In this document: in pieces, positions 6,703 through 6,878 of the stretch
How positions within the stretch are numbered: position 1 is the first letter of the stretch
Layout: each line of letters begins with the position of its first letter
Source of the DNA: an uncultured Ruminococcus sp.
GTDB lineage: Bacteria > Bacillota > Clostridia > Oscillospirales > CAG-272
Assembly: GCA_902773455.1 (NCBI GenBank)
Contig: CACYEW010000098.1
Coordinates: 1 to 6,878 of the forward strand
Direction: 5' to 3'
DNA length: 6,878 nucleotides
The notes under the pieces: generated by a model
What the model was told of the DNA's origin: nothing
Databases searched by the model: none
Seen by the model: the letters and a program-made list of their open reading frames with translations, nothing else
Position numbers and translations under genes: made by a program

Positions 6703-6720
6703 TTTGTCGCCCTCGAAAAT

Positions 6721-6749
6721 ATGATAACACATAATTGTGACTAAATCAA
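6721..6749 (-). promoter_or_regulatory. Probable SigA promoter for the acetyltransferase gene
   Basis: On the minus strand TTGATT (6749-6744) and TATCAT (6726-6721) are separated by 17 nt, with two mismatches in the -35 box and one in the -10 box. Transcription would begin near 6714, giving a leader of about 83 nt. Confidence 0.7.
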
Positions 6750-6763
6750 GAGAACCGGAATCA

Positions 6764-6863
6764 ATGAAGACGTCGGATTTGCCGACTGATGAAGTCGTTC
6801 GCTTCGCTCACTAATGAAGACACTCGCTTTGCTCGTTAATGAAGCAAAGTCGCCTATCGTTCC
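6764..6863. repeat. Tandem 25-bp repeat, three good units plus a degenerate fourth
   Basis: ATGAAG recurs at 6764, 6789, 6814 and 6839, exactly 25 bp apart. Units 1-3 share the form ATGAAG-(A/T)-C, then an imperfect inverted repeat around a central TTT or TTC, then a C/T-rich end. Unit 1 has arms GTCGG (6772-6776) and CCGAC (6782-6786). Units 2 and 3 keep inner GC/GC pairs and outer pairs GT/AC or AC/GT. Unit 4 keeps only the ATGAAG start. The period is not a multiple of three and no long ORF crosses the array, so it is non-coding. It lies just upstream of the acetyltransferase promoter; the last 15 bases of the window (6864-6878) show nothing further. Its function is unknown. Confidence 0.8.
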
Positions 6864-6878
6864 CAATTAGCTCCGAAG

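Noticed and set aside
6764..6863. CRISPR array
   Set aside because: The units are contiguous with no unique spacers, are only 25 bp long and diverge from each other, and no cas gene is present.

Overview
The window looks like chromosome of an anaerobic bacterium of the Firmicutes, probably a gut or rumen Clostridia member. The reasons are GGAGG-type ribosome binding sites, textbook SigA promoters, a secreted protein with InlB-type (Listeria-Bacteroides) repeats, an iron-dependent lactaldehyde reductase and a heparinase II/III-type polysaccharide lyase. This assignment is inference from gene content; no rRNA or other marker is present. I see no tRNA, rRNA, CRISPR array, transposase or phage gene.

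Layout from left to right. (1) Positions 1-1956, minus strand: the N-terminal 652 codons of a large secreted protein with a signal peptide, a repetitive beta-helix-like part and at least two InlB-type repeats; its C-terminus lies beyond the left edge. (2) Positions 1957-2245: a divergent intergenic region with two perfect-consensus promoters, one per strand. (3) Positions 2246-3391, plus strand: fucO, lactaldehyde reductase (1,2-propanediol oxidoreductase), followed by a long hairpin shared with the convergent next gene. (4) Positions 3544-3966, minus strand: a small ASCH-domain (YhfF-like) protein with a perfect-consensus promoter. (5) Positions 4087-6093, plus strand: a 668-residue heparinase II/III-family protein without a signal peptide, ending at a hairpin shared with the next convergent gene. 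(6) Positions 6164-6631, minus strand: a GNAT acetyltransferase with its own promoter and a possible nine-codon leader ORF. (7) Positions 6764-6863: a non-coding tandem repeat with an exact 25-bp period and palindromic units.

The genes alternate in direction, so each is probably its own transcription unit and there is no operon here. The loose common theme is carbohydrate metabolism. The lyase would cut uronate-containing oligosaccharides inside the cell, FucO would dispose of lactaldehyde from deoxysugar (fucose or rhamnose) breakdown, and the secreted beta-helix protein could act at the cell surface. No sugar-pathway partner genes are visible, so a shared pathway is not demonstrated. I found no convincing undescribed multi-gene system; the most unusual element is the 25-bp repeat at the right end.
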